A stretch of DNA of 64,000 nucleotides from Chionoecetes opilio (Eukaryota > Arthropoda > Malacostraca > Decapoda > Majidae): the NCBI GenBank assembly GCA_016584305.1, contig JACEEZ010020215.1:141064-205063 (forward strand), in the 5' to 3' direction. A program made the position numbers and the translations under genes. Shown here one piece after another: positions 42,713 through 56,516 of this stretch. A model generated the notes under the pieces. That model did not search any database. It was given only the letters and a program-made list of their open reading frames with translations, and was not told where the DNA came from. Every line of letters begins with the position of its first letter. The stretch's first letter is position 1.

Positions 42713-42960
42713 AAGAACATAAGAACATAAGAACATAAGGATATTAGGAAGCTACAAGAGGCTGTGAGACCTACACGTGGTAGTTCCTTTTACTTAACAC
42801 TACCTACATCCACCTTTCATCCCCATCCATAAAGCTGTCCAGCCTCCTTTTAAAACACCCTATTGACTCCGCACTAACTACCCCATGACTGAGTCCATTC
42901 CAATCATTTACCACCCTATTTGTGAACCAGTCTCTCCCTATTTCTCTCCTATTTTTTTTC
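42713..42960 (-). mobile_element. LINE 3' end (L1st)
   Basis: Minus-strand codons read WFTNRVVNDWNGLSHGVVSA and FKRRLDSFMDGDERWM. This is the best-preserved coding end of the family in the window. Confidence 0.9.
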
Positions 42961-43025
42961 CCTCGGGGTTGGTAAGGTACATCAGTTGTCCGCCCCATGC
43001 AGAACGCGCTAAGGAATGTGATATC

Positions 43026-43243
43026 TTAACGCCTTCACACCCAGAACGTAATTTCCATTGTAATTTGGGTACCATTTTAGACGATTTCTAGTGAATATAA
43101 GCAATATTTAATAGATATGACCTGTTTAGTATCCTTGTCGACTAGCAAACTTGGTATATTAAGTTACTTTTTGTTATTATATAGCTCGACAACATACATT
43201 TTTTTTTTATAGTAAAGGAAAGATCTGGGTGTGAAGGGGTTAA
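43026..43243 (-). mobile_element. MITE A
   Basis: TTAA on both sides; the right-hand sequence GCCTTCACACCCAGAACG looks like a mix of the two end types. Confidence 0.85.
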
Positions 43244-43685
43244 AGCATAGGAGTCATCAAGCTATTCCCAATCTTTGCGAAGTGCGAATAATTATATACT
43301 ATACAAAAAACATTGCAATAACACAGCTCCCGTAAACGCTATATGAATCATTATATTCGCTATGTTTCCTGCAGTGCATAGACTTTCCAGATTCAGACCG
43401 TTAAAAGAAAACTAAAAAATGAGACAAAATAGAGAAATATATAAATTGTGGCGAAGATAAACGAATTGATAGAATGAGAACAAGAAAAATAGAAAAAAAT
43501 GATATAAAATATGTGATTAAGTTGGGCATTAGCTATTTCAGCGGGGTAGAAATCGTAGAATATATCATGGCGATCAAGTGAAAGGAAGATTTTGTGCAGT
43601 TCATAATATCACATCATCATACAGCTTGAATTGATCTGCATTGCAAGAATATCAGAGTAGGGTTTTAAAATTAATTCAATTACCA

Positions 43686-43903
43686 TTAACCCCTTGAGGC
43701 CCAGAACGTAATTTTCATTATAATTTGGCAACCATTAGACGATTTTAATGAATATAAGCAATATTTTATAGATATGACCTGTTTACCGTAGTATCCTTGT
43801 CCACTAGGTAATTTGGTATATGTATAGGTTACTTTTCGGAATTTTATGGCTAACAACAAACGATTTCATATAGCAAAGGAAAGGTTTGGGCGTGAAGGGG
43901 TAA
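43686..43903 (-). mobile_element. MITE A
   Basis: TTAA left; right flank GTAAAA. Confidence 0.87.
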
Positions 43904-43907
43904 AAAT

Positions 43908-44152
43908 TACCTAAAATAACCAAAAATAAACCTCAAATAACCTCAAATAACCTAAAACAAAATAAAATAAACCTAAAATAACCTAAAATAACCAAAAATA
44001 AATCTCAAATAACCAAAAATAACCTAAAATAACCTAAATAAAAACAAAATAAACCTAAAATAACCTAAAATAACCTAAACCAAAACAAAATAAACCTAAA
44101 ATAACCTAAAATAAATCTCAAATAACCTAAGCTAACCTAAAACAAAAATTAC
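43908..44152. repeat. Degenerate (AACCTAAAATA)n
   Basis: About 20 loose units of AACCTAAAAT / CAAATAACCT, A-rich; not a telomere array. Confidence 0.85.
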
Positions 44153-44164
44153 AATTGATTAGAT

Positions 44165-44393
44165 TACCATTTAAAATTTCAAATCTCCCGCGCGCTCACT
44201 GAGTCCTCTGGCGGGAGACGAGAAGCTGAGGGAGTGAGTGACAGACAGACAGGGAAACATAGTCGTCCTTTTCAAGCATCATTTACCGTCTCCAGGAAGT
44301 AGTCTCACTCGTGCCACTGTCTCGTATACCTGTAGTGTTGCCCGTGGTGTCCCTCGGTGGTGTCATCACGGGAGAACAGTGGTGTTGAGTCAA
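44165..44393 (+). other. CpG-rich block ending in a good splice donor; possible first exon
   Basis: TCTCCCGCGCGCTCACTGAG to GTGTTGAGTCAAAG|GTGAGCC. No long frame. Could start a plus-strand gene lying to the right, but no downstream coding exon was found in the window. Confidence 0.3.
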
Positions 44394-45095
44394 AGGTGAG
44401 CCATAAACCTAATATTTCTCATGTTCTTATGTTACGCTGAGAGACTACCCGGTCATTTTGCTGTCATTATCTCTCGTTATGATGTGTTTCCGTGCCTTAC
44501 AATCCCATTTCAGTAGTGTCGGTATTCTTAAGTGTTTATTTTTGCTCAGTGACATCCTAGTTTCGCCACACTGCTGATATATTGTGCTGTTTTATGTTTT
44601 ATCAGCATGGCGATGTGTTGACGATCTTAATGGTGCGCGCGTGTGTGTGTTGTTTCCAGCGAGTATTTTCTAGACGATTACTATTGTCTGTCTCTCTTCC
44701 TATGTATATCTTAATATTTTTTTTTGTTCTTATGTTCTTATCTTTGTTTCGGGTACATTATATTCCTCTCCTAACAGTGGCATGATATTCGTATAGCTCT
44801 AAAGACTGCTATTGGAAGGGAAAGGAAAGGAGTGCGTAAGGAAGGTATCTGATAGTGTGTTGCGACGATAGTGTATTGTGGAGTGCCCGAAAATTTAAAT
44901 TATAAAACAATAATAATAATGATAATAATAACAATGAAATAATGATGATATTAAATAATTATAATATATATAATAGTTATAATACTATAGGTCAGAAATA
45001 AATTCATGGTGGTGGACTGTGTATATAAAGAATCTTGTAATGTCTCATTATCTGTAATGACTAACTAATGGCGGCTAGATTTAGTCTAGTCTCTT

Positions 45096-45260
45096 AGTCT
45101 TAATTGACACCGTTGGAGGATGTGCGGCGCCAAAACAAATGGGTAAGAAAAGGTATAAGCCATCAGGTGCCCAGTTTAGGAAAATATGAAAATAAGAGGA
45201 GGAGAAGCGTGGAAGAGATAAAGGTTTGCAGCGTCTGTGTCACCTCTCAGTATGATATGT
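45096..45260 (+). pseudogene. Relic resembling the N-terminus of a hAT/ZMYM-type transposase
   Basis: ATG at 45139 opens MGKKRYKPSGAQFRKI and then a stop. The KRKY-x-SGAxKRK wording is typical of the start of domesticated or active hAT (zinc-finger MYM-like) proteins. Further basic and Glu-rich codons continue in other frames. Only about 16 codons are convincing. Confidence 0.35.
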
Positions 45261-45572
45261 GATGCAGGTAGTAAAATAGGCTAGTATAACGCAATGGTTT
45301 GTTAACCTGTGTTGCTATGCTATTTCACATAGGGCGAAATTAATCCCATTGGCAACTAGCATTGCATAATTCAAACAGTGATAGCATGCATCATTGCAAT
45401 TTGCAAGTGTGTGTAGCCTGCAACAAAACCATGACAACTTAACTAACCCATTACTGACTGATTGGGTAGGTGACATCATTATGGTTTCCTTCAACTTGTA
45501 TTACTATCCTAGGTTCTGAACCCAATAAGGGAAATTTCCAATGTTATTGGCTAACTTACAGACTTCTAAATC

Positions 45573-46260
45573 AGGGGCGCACCCAGGAATTTTTTCGGGG
45601 GGGGGGGGGGGCACAATTATTTTTTTCCGCCAGTAAACTCGCCAGATTTCTCGTTTGCCTCTGGATGGTAAATTTGCCCGCCATCAGCTAATTCCCTTTT
45701 CAGGCCTAATTTCTTATTTCAGCTACTGAAACAATAGTTTTGGTAGTGTTAGATGCTTGTCCAAGACATTACGTGAATCATAAGTGCGACCAAATGAAGG
45801 TAGGTGTTCACGAGCAGGTGACGCGGTCACATCGTTAGAACCTTTAATAATTTTTTTGGATCACATGAAGATCCGCCACCCCAATTTTACCACCTGAAGA
45901 TCCGCCACCCCAGTCTTGCCAACCTTTTATCCACTTATTGACATATGACACAATACTCCATATTGACCAATACTATCAGGACCTAGCTGGGGGGCGCCCC
46001 TCCTGACCCCCCAACTAGTTCACTAACCTAGTCTGGACATTGGTTACGTAACCTTACCTAACTGGGTTATTAAAGCACTCTCACCCACATGAAGATCAGT
46101 CACCCCAAGTGTAATTGGGGTGGTGGATCTTCATGTGATCCATTTTTTTAACCGAATGTTAGCATATTCTGATTTCTTACAAGGATGGAAATTTCTTGGA
46201 GGGGGGGCATAGCCCCCTTGGCAAAGGGGGGCATAAGTGCCCCACCTGGGTACGCCCCTG
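45573..46260. mobile_element. hAT-like element, non-autonomous
   Basis: CAGGGGCGCACCCAGGAATT at the left and GCCCCACCTGGGTACGCCCC, TG at the right. Internal direct repeat CACATGAAGATCCGCCACCC and its complement. Confidence 0.75.
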
Positions 46261-46849
46261 GTCAATATAATGCTAATATTTTGTATCCTTTGTGATATGT
46301 TGAGTGTTGTGGGATACCGTGCCTTCACTTAGCCAAATATGCTGTATGGTTTCCTTCCTATTCTGAGAGTTAAGATATTGTGCAATTGTGCGATTTTATT
46401 GTGCAACAAATTTATTCAGTCAGACTATTATCATTATTTCATTGTAAATTCAGCGGCACTTCTGAAATATTTTTGAACACCCTCTGGCACTAGTCGGGAT
46501 GAGGAGCCTTCTACATTTGCCTTTTCTTACAATTGTTATAATTCTTATCTATAGTAATTCTTTTCTCTATTTTATTTGTATGTATAAACTACAATTTTCT
46601 CTATTTTTTATTTATTTTTTATTTTTTATGCTGTAGCTTTATAACTTAAGTTTAATGTTCATTATATTTGTATTTATGTTAACATTTATTTATATTAAAT
46701 TTCATTATTTTATGTTGTATATTTATGGATCTATATATATTATTTATAATTGTTGCATTATTTGAAATGTTACGGATTCAATTTTTTGGTTTCTAGTATC
46801 TTGATAAAAGAATATATATTGTTGAATTTTGACTTTTTTGTGTGTAATA

Positions 46850-46916
46850 GCATGGGGGGGGGGGGGCGACGTTAGGGTTCGCCCAGGGCACCACACAAGC
46901 CAGGACCGCCACTGGT
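46850..46916. mobile_element. Right end of another hAT-like element
   Basis: GGCGACGTTAGGGTTCGCCC, then AGCCAGGACCGCCACTGG, a common hAT terminal motif. The left end was not found. Confidence 0.5.
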
Positions 46917-46924
46917 GTGGAGTT

Positions 46925-47137
46925 TTAACCCCTTGAAGCCCAGAAGGTAATTTCTATTGTAAATTGGGGACCATTTGACGCTTTTTAATGAATATAAGCA
47001 ATATTTTATAGATATGACCTGTTTAGTATCCTTGTCCACTAGCTATTTTTGTTTATTTAGTTACTTTTCGTAGTTTCATGGCTCCACAACAGACACTTTT
47101 TTATAGCAAAGGAAAGATCTGGGCGTGAAGGGGTTAA
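46925..47137 (-). mobile_element. MITE A
   Basis: TTAA on both sides, inserted at a LINE (L1st) TTAA. Confidence 0.9.
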
Positions 47138-47262
47138 CAGGAGGCTGGACAGTGTTATGGATGGGGATGAAAGGTGGATGTAGGTAGTGTTAAGTAACAG
47201 GAACTACCACGTGTAGGTCTCACAGCCTCTTGTAGTTTCCTTATTTTCTTATGTTCTTATGT
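47138..47262 (+). mobile_element. LINE 3' end (L1st) after a TTAA MITE
   Basis: Starts at CAGGAGGCTGGACAG; the MITE at 46925-47137 lies in the family's GTTTTAAAAGGAGG site. Confidence 0.85.
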
Positions 47263-47756
47263 GACGAGACATGACATTTATCCTTACATACAAAAGCGTA
47301 GTAATTCTGTTGATACATAAAAGAACAGCTTAAAGTTCTTACGTGGCTCAGGATGAATATTTGAATAATCTGTAGTCATCTGTAAATCTCAAAATGTCTT
47401 AGAGTATCAATATCTTATTATCATTAGTATATTATCTTGTTATTAGTAAGGTAGTTGGCAGCGGGGTGGTGGTGTGGTGGTGGTGGTGGTGGTGGTGGGA
47501 GATGATGACGTAATATTTCTGGCAGCAAGCAGAAACAAGGCAACAAGCAAAACATATCGTACATCATTTCATTATAAATCGTATTCTAATGCACTGGTTC
47601 ACCCTTGGCGGAAATATGCAGCTTCTTTTCTCTCGGATTTGACAATGTATAAATATCCTTGCAGCAGGGATTGTTCTTACTGTTATTTAGCAGCGTATTG
47701 TATATGCGGTGTATTTGTTAAGAAATGAAGCTTTGAACGGTGCGTGATTGTCTTAC

Positions 47757-48053
47757 TACACACTCAGAAATAAGGGGTATATTAAGAGTAGAATTGTTAC
47801 ATCGCACCATCACTACCCTTTTTATACCCTATGTCCAGGCTGGAGGGTAGATGCTGTTGATTATACCCTTCATCTACCCTTTATCTACCCTTTTTAGACG
47901 AGAGGGTTGAGAAAGGGTATATTTGCGGTTGGAAAAGGGTATATTTAGGGTTGCAAAAGGGTATATTTGTAAGAGTAGAAAAAGGGTACCAGTATTTCAT
48001 CACTACAAACACTCTTTTTCTACCCTTTTCCTACCCTTCTTTTCTAAGAGTGT
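47757..48053 (+). mobile_element. MITE built on the AAAGGGTA motif (family G)
   Basis: Ends CACTCAGAAATAAGGGGTAT and (complement) CACTCTTAGAAAAGAAGGGT. The interior holds more than ten AAGGGTA or TACCCTT motifs in both directions. Confidence 0.88.
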
Positions 48054-48230
48054 ACATGTCTCCCCTTTCTTTCTCCACTCTTCATTGTTACTCTTCACTC
48101 TCACGGGTTCTTGTAGCTTCCTTATTTACTAATGTTCTTATATTATACAAACTGGATTTCTCATCTGATTTCTCCAGTTGATTTGACGAGGACAAGATAG
48201 GAATTTGCGCGATAAAATGCACCACTGAGA

Positions 48231-48498
<268 letters not shown>

Positions 48499-48585
48499 AT
48501 TAATGATCCTTTGATTATAAGAATCTCGTATACTGTAAAAACATTGTAAGAATAAGCTACATGGTCTGCATCGTATGAGTCCTGA

Positions 48586-48826
48586 AGGAGGAGGAGGAGG
48601 AGGAGCAGGAGGAGGAGGAGGAGCAGGAAGAGGAGGAGGAGGAGTAGGAAGAGGAAGAGGAGGAGGAGGAGGAGGAGGAGGAGCAGGAAGAGGAGGAGAA
48701 GGAGGAGGAGCAGGAGGAGGAGGAGGAGGAGGAGGAGGAGGAGGAGGAGCAGGAAGAGGAGGAGGAGGAGGAGGAGCAGGAGCAGGAAGAGGAGGAGGAG
48801 GAGGAGGAGGAGGAGGAGGAGGAGTG
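48586..48826. repeat. (GGA)n minisatellite with AGC/AGA variants
   Basis: 240 bases of GGAGGA with periodic GGAGCAGGA and GGAAGA. The long Pro/Gly frames on the two strands are a by-product. Confidence 0.95.
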
Positions 48827-48849
48827 GAGAGCAAGATGGCGGGACTTGC

Positions 48850-49022
48850 AGTGGTAGAGTTATTTTTTTTAACGAGGCGAAAAATCCTGCCCCCTTGCTG
48901 CTTACTGCCTGAGATGCCAGGAGAAAGGAATACTAGGCTTCTTCTAAATTTCAGTTCAGTATTTTATCATAGTTAACAATATTATCAGGTAAACGTAGGC
49001 ATCATTTTAAGCATGAGACAGT
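48850..49022. mobile_element. MITE (family E), one end only
   Basis: Reverse orientation (CTGCTTACTGCC, ATTATCAGGTAAACGTAGGC); the terminal piece after GCATGAGACA is missing. Confidence 0.75.
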
Positions 49023-49072
49023 TGTGGTGAGTACGTACGGAGGAGTGTGTTGTTTTGTGATGACAGGTGGTA

Positions 49073-49355
49073 CACACTCAGAAATAAGGGGTATATTAAG
49101 GGTAGAATCGTTACATCGCACCATCACTACCCTTTTTAAACCCTATGTCCAGGCTGGAGGGTAGATGCTGCCGCTTATACCCTTCATCTACCCTTTATCT
49201 ACCCTTTTTAGACGAGAGGGATGAGAAAGGGTATATTTGGGGTTGGAAAAGGGTATATTTAGGGTTCAAAAGGGTATATTTGAAAGGATAGCAGTATTTC
49301 ATCACTACAAACACCCTTTTTCTACCCTTTTCCTACCCTTCTTTTCTAAGAGTGT
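49073..49355 (+). mobile_element. MITE G
   Basis: Second copy, same orientation, ending TTTCTAAGAGTGTA. Confidence 0.88.
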
Positions 49356-49399
49356 AGAGTTGTTGTAAGTTTCCAGTAGCCGGGAAAATGTATCAATCA

Positions 49400-50440
49400 T
49401 GCAAGTAATATTGTATGGAAGTGGCTTACAACATGTTTTCTTTTCTATGTTTCGTTAGTCGGGAGTTGTAATGACACTTGTATATTTGTGTCTATCGCTA
49501 TTCTATGTATTGTGTATTTGTATTGTGTCTTTCTCTATTTCAGGAGTGAGAAACGAAGAAGAAAAGACAGAGAAAAGAAACATGAGTGATGATACTGGAA
49601 GAATGGTGAAAAGAAAGGCAAAAAGTTGAGAGCGAGAGACAGATGAAATTAACGGTGACGACACACTGTTATTCTTCCTGACTGGCTAAGACACAGGAAA
49701 CACTTTAGTGTGGCAACGTCTTTACTTGTGAAGGCAGATACAGACAGCATGCCAGCCGGACTAACTCTGTCCGGGTGGGCTCCCGAACCCTAGGAGGTGA
49801 GCTCGTCTGAAGCTATGCTCGAAACAATCGAGCCTAACATTTCAACTGCTAATTAACAATACAACAAAAATAACGTATTTAAATGAAATAAAAAGAACGG
49901 CAAAGAGACAAATAACGTTATATAAGAGAATTCAAGAAACATACACATTTAATCCACCATAGCTAGCAAAGACAACTGATCCATTAAGTGTGAGAGAAAC
50001 AAGAATGAGAGAGAGAACAAGAGGAAAAAGTCTGTCAATGAGATCAATGAGAGTGAGAGAAAGAAGAATCCAAGTGTGTCATCACCAGTACAACGCCTAA
50101 GAACTCCTGAAGGCGGTGTTCCTAGCGTCTGGGGGACACAACCGGGCGTCACGTTTTGGTCTGTCGCAAGTATGAGCTCCAGACACCCTGAGGGGCGGCA
50201 AGGCGGGGGATCCTGCAGGCTGAGGGAAGGCCCGCCGCGATGGCCCTGGGGGGTGCTGGAGGCTCGGAACCCCCACTTGTTACGACGCGACGCTCCGTCA
50301 CTGTGCTCCTCAGCCGCGTATTAGGAACATGAAGGGTATTGACCTATCACTTAATACCTCTACTACTACTACCACTGCTTCTACTGCCACTGCTACCTCG
50401 AGATAGCCACCGGTCCCTCGCTGAAGGGTATCAAGGTTAG
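49400..50440 (-). other. GC-variable segment, possible LTR-element remnant
   Basis: GC-rich 50050-50330 reads on the minus strand GTCGTAACAAGTGGGGGTTC CGAGCC, the kind of sequence found at LTR/primer-site junctions. 49650-49860 has GTGTGGCAACGTCTTTACTT. No gag, protease or RT frame was seen, so the assignment is weak. Confidence 0.2.
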
Positions 50441-50599
50441 TTTTGATATATTTTCGTAACAGTATGTTATTTATTTAGTCGGCTATTATTATTATTATTG
50501 TTATTATTATCATTATTATTATCACTAGAAGAAGCCGTAATAAGTATGATGCTCTAAAAGACAATCCGAATGGCTTTGTACACGTAACGCTGTGTTTAT

Positions 50600-50790
<191 letters not shown>

Positions 50791-50971
50791 TCCATCTCCC
50801 TTGAGAGAGATTGAAGAGAAAATTGACTTCTTGAACCTCTCTATCAGCATCATTTAGCCTGAGAATTAAGCTATTAACTGGAAACATAAATGGAACCCGG
50901 GCAACGGGCGTGAATGTGGGCGTGTTTTGTTATGACGGCCGAAAGTCACAGATTCTGAAGCAACATCTCCC

Positions 50972-51249
50972 TACACTCTTAGAAAAAAAGGGTAGGAAAA
51001 GGGTAGGAAAAGGGTATTTGTAGTGATGAAATACTGCTACCCTTTTTCTACCCTTACAAATATACCCTTTCGGATCGACGCAAATATACCCTTTTCCAAC
51101 CCTCTCGTCTAAAAAGGGTAGATGAAAGGTAGATGAAGGGTATAATCGGCAGCATCTACCCTACAGCCTGGACATAGGGTTTAAAAAGGGTAGTGATGGT
51201 GTGATGTAACAATTCTACCCTTAATATACCCCTTATTTCTGAGAGTGTA
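50972..51249 (-). mobile_element. MITE G
   Basis: Third copy, inverted: TACACTCTTAGAAAAAAAGG to CTTATTTCTGAGAGTGTA. Confidence 0.88.
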
Positions 51250-51550
51250 GTGTAGAAGTCAGTGGTTTGAGCAGTGACGGGGCTTGTTGTGTTTACCTCT
51301 ATACTTGCTGGTTTAGTGGTGACCGTCCCTCTTGAGTGTGTGTCCTCTTCGCCCTTCACGCCCCACACGTTGCTTTGTACACCGAATATAGCGTGAACTA
51401 GTGCTATACCGGCATACTACTGGAGACGGGAAGAGAGGTTGAGGTGGTTTGGTAGTGAGCGAGTTCGGCGGGTGGTAGCTATGGGCACGAGCGGGTAAGG
51501 CGGAACACATGGGTCGGTCAGGTCTGTTTATGTCTTACGTGTGTGTCCCT

Positions 51551-51768
51551 TTAACCCCTTGAGGCCCAGAACGTAATTTCCATTGTAATTTGACCATCAT
51601 TAGATGATTTTTTTATAAATATAAGCAATGTTTTTTTTATAGATATGACCTGTTTAGTATTTTTGTCCACCAGCTAATTTGGTTTATTTAGTTACTTTTT
51701 GTAATTTTATGGCTCGACAACATGCACTTTTTTATAGTAAAGGAAAGATCTAGGCGTGAAGGGGTTAA
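51551..51768 (-). mobile_element. MITE A
   Basis: Complete with TTAA on both sides. Confidence 0.9.
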
Positions 51769-51769
51769 G

Positions 51770-52615
51770 TATGTATGGGTAATGAATACTCAGCTGTAGA
51801 TTTATAGACAGTTGTATTCACAGGGTTGTTGTAATATTCAGAGGAGAGATGTTGCAGTATATCGCATCCCCGCTATCCCCGCGCTGCCACCAGTGTGTGA
51901 TTTTTTCCTTCACACTCATGTTCTCTGGATGTTTGTAGAAGATAAAATTTTGTCTTGTCCTCTCTCCGTTCTCCTCTCTGAGTGGGTCGATTTTTCAAGA
52001 TTATCACACGGCATGTTAGGTATTATCGGTCTTTTCATGCTTGGTTTGTGTTTCCATTCTATATTTCTTAGAATATTTAAATTTCATCAGGCTCCTCGTT
52101 TTAGAGATTAGTGTTGGCGGTAGATAATACACACCTGTCACCCGTGTAATGGTGTTCTAAGAGGGTAATTCATCTATTTTTCCCCCTACTTATGCATATG
52201 ATGTTGGGATGCTGGATTGCAATTGTAGTCCTTACGTTGCCTTCTTATTATACACCGAGGGAATTGGTCCTGCCAGAGCCTCTAAGTATATGTGTGGGTT
52301 GACGATTTCGAGGGCTGCATGACCCGAACTTTTGCATATTGCCGCGGGGGGGAGGGGAGAGGGGGGGGGGAGAGGAGGGACTCACCAAACACGACACGGC
52401 TGTTTTATATGCATGGGTTTACAAGATATACCCAACATGATGTTTCTACTCACGACGTCCTCCCGATCATTTGTCAAAGTTTATAGTTAATCATTTACAG
52501 TTTCTCCTTTGATTTAAGGGATTATAGAAATTATCGGTGGTCAATTTTTTTGTCGAATTTGCATGTTCATTTATTTTTGAGCCTTGAGCAGTACAGTGCC
52601 ATCAGGGTGGGTATT
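51770..52615. other. Anonymous intergenic sequence
   Basis: A single 99-codon frame (51812-52111) has a hydrophobic stretch but no coding signature or splice context. A G-rich run lies at 52346-52380. Confidence 0.25.
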
Positions 52616-52617
52616 CC

Positions 52618-53143
52618 TTAACCCCTTCACACCCAGATCCTTTGCTATATAAAATCGTCTGTTGTTAGACATAGAATCACGAAAAGTAATTAAATAATCC
52701 AAATTAGATAGTGAACAAGTATACTAAATAGGTTTTTGAAGGTTTGAAGGTTTGAAGGTTTGAAGTTTTATTGAACTCATGCGATCCCAAACGGGGTATG
52801 GGAGTACAATACATAAATCATCATTGAGTACAGACAGCGGTTAAGAACTAACATTACAAATATCAAAAACTAATGTTCCTTAAAGTAGGTTACAATTACC
52901 AGAATAAATTTGGCTAAATTTAAAAGTTTGCTATAATTTCTACGATTGAATAAATCACGTGTCTTTATGACATTTACATTAGTATAATAATATCTCTTAA
53001 TGTATTTCATTCTGCTATCATTAAAGAAAGGACATTTAAATAAATAATGAATCTATAAAATCTATAAAACATTGCTTATCATTAAAATCGTCTAATAGTA
53101 GTCATATTCAATGGAAATTACGTTGTGGGCCTCAAGGGGTTAA
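52618..53143 (+). mobile_element. MITE A with nested retroposon
   Basis: TTAA at both outer ends; interrupted between about 52733 and 53058. Confidence 0.85.
52733..53058 (-). mobile_element. Minus-oriented retroposon 3' end with (AAACCTTC)n tail
   Basis: Read on the minus strand it ends GAGTTCAATAAAACTTCAAA then CCTTCAAACC repeats: an AATAAA and an 8-bp tail repeat, as in CR1/L2-like LINEs. The copy of TCTATAAAA at the other side may be the target duplication. Confidence 0.65.
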
Positions 53144-53764
53144 GGGGAAGCAGATTAGCGTTTGTCAAGTTTTTTGTTGAATTGGCATGCTGTGAGGCTT
53201 TGGAAGGTTTTTTGTCGAATTTGCATGTTCTAGGCTTTGGAAGGGGAGTGCCATCAGGGTTGGTATGCCTTAACGGCGTCCCGAGGCGCTGGGACGGACC
53301 TGCCATGTGTTGGATTTTTGATTGGCACATGTTCCCTCTGCTCATTATTATGCAAAGTTTTCGGATACTTTATAGATACTTAAAGCCAATATATGACATA
53401 TTTTTTTGTCTCTTTCTTAAAAGTAATCAGTTAGAGTAGCCCACTTGGTGAATATCATTATCTTTGCACCCAAAATGCATTAAACTGACGGTGACTTAAT
53501 GAATAACCTCTGTGAAAAAAAAAAAAATAGGTACATCGTCGTAGTCTCGAAACTAATCTTTGCAGCCACCACATGAAGCAATAACATAATAATAATGGCT
53601 ATTGCTCGTTTATGATATTCATCACGGGCTATTTGATGGGAGGGGCTTCGGCCGACATCATTTGCATGGCGGAACAAAGCATACAAAAATTTCAATATTA
53701 TAAATCTTGAAACATTTGCATACCTGTGGCTTTTTGTGAGCTATGTTCCCTTCATTTGAGGTGA

Positions 53765-54153
<389 letters not shown>

Positions 54154-54209
54154 CTTCACAAGGCTTCAGGATAACACTTCAGCCACAATCAGGGAATCGG
54201 AATCGTTTA

Positions 54210-54419
54210 TCCTCTTGAGACCCAGAACGTAATTTCCATTGCAATTTGGGTACCAGTAGACGAGTTTTAGTGACTATAAGCAATATTTTATAGATATGAC
54301 TTGTTTAGTATCCTTGTCAACTAACTAATTTGATATATTCAGTTACTTTTCGTAATTTTATGGCTCGACAACATGCAATTTTTTATAGCAAAGGAAAGAT
54401 CTGGGCGTGAAGGGGTTAA
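54210..54419 (-). mobile_element. MITE A
   Basis: Right TTAA intact; left flank TTAT. Confidence 0.88.
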
Positions 54420-54685
54420 GCAAACATTACAGATCGCATAGCATGTAATCACTTCAATAAGAACCGAGATGTGAAATTTTTAGGTGAAATTCCTAGTTGA
54501 CGATGCAGGAAAAGTTATAATGATAGTATAATAGTTATTGTAATTGTAATAGTTATAGTGCATAGGAGGGATTGGTTGTGTGTTACAATGTAGAGAAGAA
54601 AAATAGTGTCTATACGAGTCAATGGTTACGTCGCTCTTAGGGAATTAAAAAGTAGAGTCCTGGAGGATCACCCATTCGATTGCTT

Positions 54686-54907
54686 TTAACCCTTTGAGAC
54701 CCAGAACGTGAATTCCATTGTAATTTGGGTACCATTAGACAATTTTTTTAGTGAATATAAGCAATATTTTATAGATATGACTTGTTTAGTATCCTTGTCC
54801 ACTAGTTGATTTGGTAATTTGGTATATTCAGTTACTTTTCTTTATTTTATAGCAAACAACAGACGATTTTATATAGCAAAGGAAAGATCTGGGCGTGAAG
54901 GGGTTAA
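54686..54907 (-). mobile_element. MITE A
   Basis: TTAA on both sides, with a small GGTAATTTGGTA duplication inside. Confidence 0.88.
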
Positions 54908-55179
54908 TAGCCCCCCCCCCGTCCCCCTACCTCCCTATTCCATAATATTTTGAGCTTCATTCATCGGTATTCATGCTATCTTCATACATCTTCATTCATC
55001 CTTTGATTCATGCATGACCTTTTGACCTCAAGACCTTTTGACCTTTTTGACATTGATTTCACCCTTCTGAGTGTAACACTAACTAAGATGGAGAACCGGG
55101 AAACACGAGGATCAGTCAATTCTTTCTTCAGAGTTAATTTCAGAACTTTTCCACCCGAGGGATTTGCCTGAAAACATGA

Positions 55180-55292
55180 CTTGGAAATAAAGGAAGGAAG
55201 GAAGGAAGGAGGAAGGAAGGAGAGGAAGGAAGGAAGGATAGAAGGAAGGAAGGAAAGAAGGAAGGAAGGAGAGGAAGGAAGGAAGGAAGGAA

Positions 55293-55340
<48 letters not shown>

Positions 55341-55492
55341 GAAGAAGGAAAGAAAGGAAGGAAGGAAGGAAGGATGGATGGAAGGAAGGAAGGAAGGAAG
55401 GAAGGAAGGAGGAGAAGAAAGAAGAAGAAGAGAAGAAAGAAGAAGAAGAAAGAAAGAAAGAAAGAAAAAAGAAGAAGAAAGAAAGAAAGAAA

Positions 55493-55532
<40 letters not shown>

Positions 55533-55825
55533 AGAAAGAAGAAAGAAGAAGAAGAAAGAAGGAAGGAAGGAAGGAAGGAAGGAGAGGAAGGAGGAAGGAT
55601 GGAGGAGGAGGAGGAAGAGAAGGAAGGAAGGAAGGAAGGAAGAAGGAAGGAGGAAGAAAGGAAAGGAAGGAAGAAGGAAGAAGAAGGAAGGAGAGGAGGA
55701 GAGAAGGAAGGAGGAAGGAGGAAGGAAGGAAGGAAGGAGGAAGGAGAGGAAGAGAAAGGAAGGAAGGAGGAGAAGAGAGGAAGGAGAGGAGGAAGAGAGA
55801 GGAAAATTAGAGTGAGGAAAGGACA

Positions 55826-55861
<36 letters not shown>

Positions 55862-56092
55862 GAGAGATAGAAGGAGGAGAAGACAGAGAGAGAGACAGAA
55901 GAAGACAGAGAGACAGAAGAGAGACAAGAACAAGACAGAGAGACAGGGACAGACAGAACAGGACAGACAGACAGACAGACAGACGACAGACGACAGACAG
56001 ACGGACAGACGGGCGGGCAGACGACAGGAGGGAGGAGGGAGGGAGGGAGGGAGGGAGGGAAGAAGGAGGGAGGGAGAGAGGGAGAAACTGTA
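55180..56092. repeat. 0.9-kb all-purine GGAA/GAAA/GGA tract
   Basis: Blocks of GGAA, GAAA, AAG, GGA and then GACAGACA and GGGA, with almost no pyrimidine on the plus strand until about 55900. Open frames of 145-337 codons on both strands are compositional. Confidence 0.95.
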
Positions 56093-56150
56093 ACCGGTAG
56101 GAAGTAAATTATATGTTATTCCCATGATGAGAGACTCTATTCTAGAACTG

Positions 56151-56516
<366 letters not shown>

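Noticed and set aside
43908..44152. Interstitial arthropod telomere (CCTAA)
   Set aside because: The period is 10-11 bases (AACCTAAAATA) and degenerate, not a pentamer.
51812..52111. 99-codon frame with a hydrophobic segment
   Set aside because: No splice context or recognisable family, and codon composition is like the surrounding DNA.
54455..54515. rRNA-like GTGAAATTTTTAGGTGAAAT segment
   Set aside because: Only a short resemblance to a small-subunit rRNA motif; the flanks do not extend it.
55112..56125. 337-codon Ser/Leu/Phe-rich frame, the second longest in the window
   Set aside because: Lies wholly on the purine/pyrimidine tract and has overlapping long frames on the other strand.
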